A stretch of DNA of 18,735 bases from UBA5216 sp963924885 (GTDB lineage: Bacteria; Pseudomonadota; Gammaproteobacteria; Burkholderiales; SG8-41): assembly GCA_963924885.1 (NCBI GenBank), contig CAWUUY010000379.1, positions 1-18,735 on the forward strand, given 5' to 3'. The notes below the pieces were generated by a model. The model made no database searches, was not told the DNA's origin, and worked only from the letters and a program-made list of their open reading frames with translations. The position numbers and the translations under genes were made by a program. This document shows positions 15,076 through 18,735 of the stretch, one piece after another (positions within the stretch are counted from its first letter, which is position 1; the number at the start of each line of letters is the position of its first letter).

Positions 15076-15538
15076 TCACTGGCGCGTAACCCGCGCCGTG
15101 ATGCCATCGGAAATGACGCGCACGCGGTCGCCCGGACGGAACTGATCATCCGCCGCCTGCACAATGGAAATCGCCCGTCCGTCATCGAGCTTGATGGCGA
15201 TTTCGAGCCCGGCTTGTCGCCCGCCCTGCTGTTCCGCGGCTTGGCCCGCCAGCCCGCCGAGCACCGCGCCGATAACAGAACTCACTATGGAGCCACGCCC
15301 TTGGCCGACCTGGCTACCGATCACCCCGCCAACCACCGCGCCGATGGCCCCGCCCGCGCCGGTGTTCTGCCGCGTGTTTTCGATGGTGACTTCACGCACG
15401 TTTTCCACCACGCCGGTGCGCACGATTTGTTCGCGCTGCGTCTGCTCGCCGGGGGGGCACCACTTCTCCCGTGGTGGCGCAACCCGCCGATAACATCACC
15501 GCCACCATCAGTAATCCGATTCGTGCCGCGCTTTTCAT
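15076..15538 (-). pseudogene. SlyB-like glycine-zipper outer-membrane lipoprotein, frameshifted
   Basis: ATG 15538, with a strong GGAGAGGG site, opens a lipoprotein signal peptide MKSAARIGLLMVAVMLSAGC (lipobox LSAG-C20), then ATTGEVVPP. At a run of seven C on the minus strand (15451-15457) the frame is lost. Removing one C restores GEQTQREQIVRTGVVENVREV and joins the downstream frame to the stop at 15076, giving about 153 residues. The downstream part has the glycine zipper GAIGAVVGGVIGSQVGQG and a C-terminal domain ending ITARVTRQ, as in SlyB/17-kDa antigen-like envelope proteins. Either the gene is broken or phase-variable, or the assembly has one base too many in a homopolymer. Both halves are otherwise intact, which favours a sequencing error or a very recent change. 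The intact downstream frame alone spans 15076-15423. Confidence 0.8.
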
Positions 15539-15561
15539 ATGCCCTCTCCAGATGCTTGTGG

Positions 15562-16497
15562 TTACAAGGGTGTGCCGCCAAAATTTGTCTTGTACTGCGC
15601 CGCAATACTATCCCGCGTAAACGTATGATTCTGCCCGCCGCGCTGCGCGATCTTGATCGATCCCAGCAGCGACGCCAGCCGGCCCGTCACCGCCCAATCC
15701 ATGCCGTTCGCGATGCCATATAGCAACCCAGCGCGAAAGGCATCGCCGCAGCCGGTGGGATCGAGTATCGCGGAGGGCTTAACACTCGGTATCTCAAACG
15801 TCTTGCCGCCAGTATGGATGACCGAACCTTTTGCCCCCAGCGTCACGATCAGCGCCTTCACCTGTTGGGCCAGCGCCTCCAGATTTTTGCCGGTACGCTC
15901 CTGTAACAATTCGGCCTCGTAGTCGTTGACCGTCACGTAGCTGGCGAGATTGACGAAACTCATCAATTCCTCCCCGTTGAACATCGGCAAGCCCTGGCCC
16001 GGATCGAATATAAACGGGATGCCCGCCTCGCTAAACTCGCGCGCGTGCTGCAGCATGCCGTCGCGGCCATCGGGCGACAAGATGCCGAGCTTTGCGCTTT
16101 TTGCATCGGCGACATGATTCAGATGCGAGTGATTCATGGCGCCGGGATGAAACGCGGTGATCTGATTGTCGTCGAGATCAGTAGTGATAAACGCCTGCGC
16201 CGTGTATGAACCCGCCACCTCGCGCACATGCGTGCGCGCAAGACCGAGTTTATCCAGCCGCGCCGCGTATTGCGCGTGATCGTCGCCCACCGTCGCCATG
16301 ATCAGCGGTTCGCCGCCCAGCATTTTCAGGTTGTATGCGATGTTGCCGGCGCAGCCGCCGAACTCGCGCCGCATGTCCGGCACCAGAAACGCCACATTCA
16401 GTATATGCAGCTTTTCGGGAAGAATATGATTCTTGAACTGGTCGTGAAACACCATAATGGTGTCGTAGGCAATCGAACCGCAAATCAAGGTGGACAT
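15562..16497 (-). CDS. PfkB-family carbohydrate/nucleoside kinase
   Basis: I choose ATG 16497 (MSTLICGSIAYDTIM, 311 residues), which has GGGA 6 nt upstream; the frame is open to TTG 16509. The ribokinase-like N-terminal signature is FGGCAGNIAYNLKMLG (about 46-61), and the C-terminal signature DPTGCGDAFRAG (246-257) contains catalytic D252. TVNDYEAELL and VTLGAKGSV are typical of the family. The sequence resembles bacterial proteins annotated as adenosine kinase or sugar kinase, but the substrate cannot be fixed from sequence. The product is cytoplasmic. It heads a minus-strand series with the lipoprotein gene 23 bp downstream and may be co-transcribed with it. Confidence 0.88.
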   Translation of the reverse strand: MSTLICGSIAYDTIMVFHDQFKNHILPEKLHILNVAFLVPDMRREFGGCAGNIAYNLKMLGGEPLIMATVGDDHAQYAARLDKLGLARTHVREVAGSYTAQAFITTDLDDNQITAFHPGAMNHSHLNHVADAKSAKLGILSPDGRDGMLQHAREFSEAGIPFIFDPGQGLPMFNGEELMSFVNLASYVTVNDYEAELLQERTGKNLEALAQQVKALIVTLGAKGSVIHTGGKTFEIPSVKPSAILDPTGCGDAFRAGLLYGIANGMDWAVTGRLASLLGSIKIAQRGGQNHTFTRDSIAAQYKTNFGGTPL

Positions 16498-16523
16498 GAA
16501 AATTCCCAAGGAAATGTGGGCGC

Positions 16524-16529
16524 ATTATA
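16524..16529 (-). promoter_or_regulatory. Possible -10 box of the kinase gene
   Basis: The minus strand reads TATAAT here, 26 bp upstream of the kinase ATG. I find no good -35 at the right distance, so this is tentative. Confidence 0.35.
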
Positions 16530-16672
16530 ACAATGCGGCCACACCTGCTTCACGGAAATGGCGTTATTAATGGTTTGTAGCGGCAATCGATGCAAGCATA
16601 ATGCGCGCGGGGCGGGCGTCCGCCAGCCCGGCAGTCAAAAAACCGTTGCGCTTTTAAAATGGAGGTCGTGCC

Positions 16673-17101
16673 ATGTTGAAGGAGTTTAAGGATTTCGCCA
16701 TGAAGGGCAATGTGCTCGATATGGCGGTGGGTATTATCATCGGCGCCGCGTTCGGCAAGATCGTCGATTCACTGGTCAAAGACATCATCATGCCGCCGAT
16801 CGGGCTGTTGATGGGAGGCGTGGATTTCACCAACCTGTTCGTGATCATCAAGCAGGGCAAGGACATCGGCCCCTACGCGACGGTGGAGCTCGCACAAAAA
16901 GCTGGCGCAGTGACCTGGAACTATGGGGTTTTTATTAACACCATACTCACCTTCATCGTCGTCGCCTTCGCTATATTCATGCTGCTCAAGGCCTATAACA
17001 AGGCCAAAACGGCTGGGCCCGCAGAGACCGTGAAGGAACCGCCGCCCCCGCCCGAAGATGTGTTACTGCTGCGCGAGATTCGCGACGCACTGAAAAAGTA
17101 A
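16673..17101 (+). CDS. mscL: Large-conductance mechanosensitive channel
   Basis: The protein has 142 residues, normal for MscL. It has the amphipathic N-terminal helix MLKEFKDFAMKGNVLDMAVG and a first pore helix (about 15-45) continuing through IIIGAAFGKIVDSLVKDIIMPPIG. A periplasmic loop (about 46-75) is followed by a second membrane helix (about 83-105, NYGVFINTILTFIVVAFAIFML). A Pro-rich linker leads to the C-terminal helix LLLREIRDALKK. It opens under membrane tension to release solutes during hypo-osmotic shock. GGAGG stands 8 nt before the ATG. It is transcribed away from the kinase gene and towards the convergent glycosyltransferase, 12 bp beyond its stop. Confidence 0.96.
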   Translation: MLKEFKDFAMKGNVLDMAVGIIIGAAFGKIVDSLVKDIIMPPIGLLMGGVDFTNLFVIIKQGKDIGPYATVELAQKAGAVTWNYGVFINTILTFIVVAFAIFMLLKAYNKAKTAGPAETVKEPPPPPEDVLLLREIRDALKK

Positions 17102-17113
17102 TTTCGCGCTCCA

Positions 17114-18367
17114 TCACCTCCCGGTATCGGCTACCGGGGCGGATGAACCACTGGCGCCGCCGGCATCACCGGTGGCCGCAGCCCGCGCATCGGTGCCGGC
17201 CATGTTCAGCAGCACGCGCTCCAGTTCGCCGACGATGGAAGCCCAATCGATGCGTTCGGTGGTCACGCGCGCGTTTGCCGCCAGACGGCGGATGCGTTCC
17301 CGATCATGGGTCAGTTCCGCCACCAGATGCAAGAATGTGTCACTGTCGTCCACGCGCGCCACCAGACCGTTGTGGTCGTGGCGCATATGCTCCTCGGCCG
17401 CAGCGTAGTTGTACGCAACCACCGCCAGCCCGCTCGCCATGGCTTCCATCGTGACATTGCCGTAGGTCTCGGTCACGCTGGGAAAAATAAAAATATCCGC
17501 CGAGGCGTAGTACGTCGCCAGGTCCTCGCCGGTGCGCACGCCGGCAAACACATATTGCGGGTAATTTGCCTCCAGCCCCGCGCGCTGCGGGCCGTCGCCG
17601 ACCAGCACCAACTGCGCTCTTGGATTGGCGATCAGCATGGTTTCAAATGACTTTAACAACAGCGGCAGGTTTTTCTCCGCCGCGAGCCGCCCCACGTACA
17701 GCGCCACCGGATCGTCCGGCCCGACGCCCCAGCTACGCCGCAACTCGGCGCTGCGCCGCGCGGGATTAAAGAGACGCGTATCGACGCCGCGCGCCACCAC
17801 CAGCAGATCATCGAACCCCAGTTGTTTCAGTTCTTCGCGTATGCCGGCGGTGGGCACCATGGTGCAATGCGCGCGGTTATGCAACAGGCGCAAATACGCC
17901 ACGATCACCGGCTTTAACCACCCCACGCCGTAATGTTTGCTGTAGGCATGAAAATTGGTGTGGAAATCGCTGGACACCGGTATGCCCAACATACGCGCGG
18001 CGGACAACGCAGACCATCCCAGCGGTCCTTCGGTCACGATATGCACCACGTCCGGGCGCTTGATTTTCCACAGCCGCAGCAGTTTGCCTTTCGCGGGAAA
18101 CCCGAGCTTCAACACATCGTAGCCCGGAATCGCCAGACCGCGATGCAGCACTTCCTCGAAGTACGGCGCGCGCGCGGGCACTTCGTTGGGAAACTGCCGC
18201 GGGCGGATCAATTGGATGGTGTGTTCGCGCTCGCGCAAACCATCGACCAGACGCCCCATGGTCATGGCCACGCCATTGATATCCGGCAGATAGGTCTCGG
18301 TCACCATGGCGATGCGCAGTCGCCGGGATTTGTTGCGCGCGGACAACGCGGGTATCGATGCAGGCAT
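17114..18367 (-). CDS. GT4-family glycosyltransferase
   Basis: The protein has 417 residues with a GT-B fold. The N-terminal acceptor domain has RIAMVTETYLPDINGVAMTM (18-37) and SSDFHTNFHAYSKHYG (132-147). The C-terminal donor domain has LYVGRLAAEKNLPLLL (223-238), LVGDGPQR and the E-x7-E motif with E300 and E308 (ETYGNVTMEAMASGLAVVAY). Related proteins are called alpha-mannosyl- or glucosyltransferases acting on lipids. The donor and acceptor cannot be read from sequence. The start ATG follows directly on the TAA stop of the upstream LpxH-like gene (no gap), so the two are translationally coupled and probably act on the same envelope glycolipid. The C-terminal tail is Ala/Gly-rich and not conserved-looking. 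Confidence 0.87.
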   Translation of the reverse strand: MPASIPALSARNKSRRLRIAMVTETYLPDINGVAMTMGRLVDGLREREHTIQLIRPRQFPNEVPARAPYFEEVLHRGLAIPGYDVLKLGFPAKGKLLRLWKIKRPDVVHIVTEGPLGWSALSAARMLGIPVSSDFHTNFHAYSKHYGVGWLKPVIVAYLRLLHNRAHCTMVPTAGIREELKQLGFDDLLVVARGVDTRLFNPARRSAELRRSWGVGPDDPVALYVGRLAAEKNLPLLLKSFETMLIANPRAQLVLVGDGPQRAGLEANYPQYVFAGVRTGEDLATYYASADIFIFPSVTETYGNVTMEAMASGLAVVAYNYAAAEEHMRHDHNGLVARVDDSDTFLHLVAELTHDRERIRRLAANARVTTERIDWASIVGELERVLLNMAGTDARAAATGDAGGASGSSAPVADTGR

Positions 18368-18735
18368 TTATCGGCCTCCTCCTTCGGCGGCGCGCGGTTG
18401 CGCGCTTACGGTTTCGGACGCTTCGGGTGAATTGGCGGAAGCATCTACCAGCCGCAGCTCCGGCGTAGTACGCACGAGTTCCATGCGCCCGTCCATATGT
18501 TCGACGATGGCAGTACAGTTGTCCACCCAGTCGCCGCAGTTGTAATAAATCACGCCGTTGATCTGCTTCATCACCGGCGTATGAATGTGGCCGCACACGA
18601 TACCGTCCATGCCGCGCTGCACCGCGGTGTGCGCGGCCGCAGTTTCAAAATCGCCGATATAGGCCACCGCCTTGAGCACGTTGCGCTTGGCGTAATCCGC
18701 CAGCGACCAGTGGCCGCTCACCCCCAGCTTGCGCC
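18368..18735 (-). CDS. LpxH-like metallophosphoesterase, C-terminal part (cut by window edge)
   Basis: The frame is open from the right edge to the TAA at 18368-18370; the N-terminus lies outside the window. The visible 121 or so residues include SGHWSLADYAKRNVLKAVAYIGDFE and the metal-binding end motif CGHIHTPVM, followed by YYNCGDWVDNCTAIVEH. This matches the C-terminal half of the UDP-2,3-diacylglucosamine diphosphatase-like family common in betaproteobacteria. Such enzymes cleave a pyrophosphate in lipid A synthesis, but paralogues next to glycosyltransferases may have other substrates. The last 25 or so residues are a variable Ala/Glu-rich tail. It is coupled to the downstream GT4 gene. 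Confidence 0.85.
   Translation of the reverse strand, partial: RKLGVSGHWSLADYAKRNVLKAVAYIGDFETAAAHTAVQRGMDGIVCGHIHTPVMKQINGVIYYNCGDWVDNCTAIVEHMDGRMELVRTTPELRLVDASANSPEASETVSAQPRAAEGGGR

Noticed and set aside
17120..17138. CCCGGTA/TACCGGG hairpin between mscL and the glycosyltransferase as a two-way terminator
   Set aside because: It lies within the 3' end of the glycosyltransferase reading frame and has no T-run on either side.

Overview
The window reads as a chromosomal segment of a Gram-negative bacterium, most likely a betaproteobacterium. The support is gene content: outer-membrane secretion genes, ApaH, a SlyB-type lipoprotein, MscL, a membrane-anchored c5-type cytochrome, an LpxH-like phosphoesterase next to a GT4 glycosyltransferase, and a small 'tryptophan synthase beta-like' protein typical of that class. 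Coding sequence is GC-rich, whereas several intergenic regions are strikingly AT-rich. The lineage call is from memory of families, not from a search.

Positions 1-12528 form one minus-strand block that I read as a complete Lap-type biofilm adhesion system. In transcription order it holds lapG (periplasmic cysteine protease), lapD (inner-membrane c-di-GMP receptor with degenerate GGDEF and EAL domains), lapB and lapC (type I secretion ATPase and membrane-fusion protein), a LuxR/NarL-type response regulator, a TolC-like outer-membrane protein (LapE role), a small conserved protein, an M23 peptidase, and finally the start of the giant adhesin gene lapA, which runs off the left edge. Only the first 208 codons of lapA are visible, but they carry the N-terminal retention module and a TAAG site of the kind cut by LapG. 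In the known model LapBCE export LapA, the retention module holds it in the outer membrane, c-di-GMP-bound LapD sequesters LapG, and loss of c-di-GMP frees LapG to cut the adhesin and release the cell.

The block has unusual non-coding structure. A 19-bp AT-rich sequence is repeated exactly upstream of lapA and of the TolC-like gene, with degenerate copies upstream of lapD and of an acyltransferase. An operator-like palindrome lies upstream of lapA. Two different MITE-like elements with terminal inverted repeats lie between genes, at 2710-2982 and 9575-9730.

From 12635 rightward the content is housekeeping. It comprises tRNA-Arg(CCG) on the minus strand, then a membrane-anchored cytochrome c and apaH on the plus strand, and a convergent PlsC-type acyltransferase. 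A SlyB-like glycine-zipper lipoprotein gene follows, broken by a one-base shift in a G7 run, then a PfkB-family sugar/nucleoside kinase. mscL is on the plus strand. A GT4 glycosyltransferase abuts the 3' part of an LpxH-like metallophosphoesterase that continues past the right edge.

The Lap system itself is known. What may be new here is its regulatory wiring (the shared boxes and the embedded response regulator) and the two mobile-element-like insertions.
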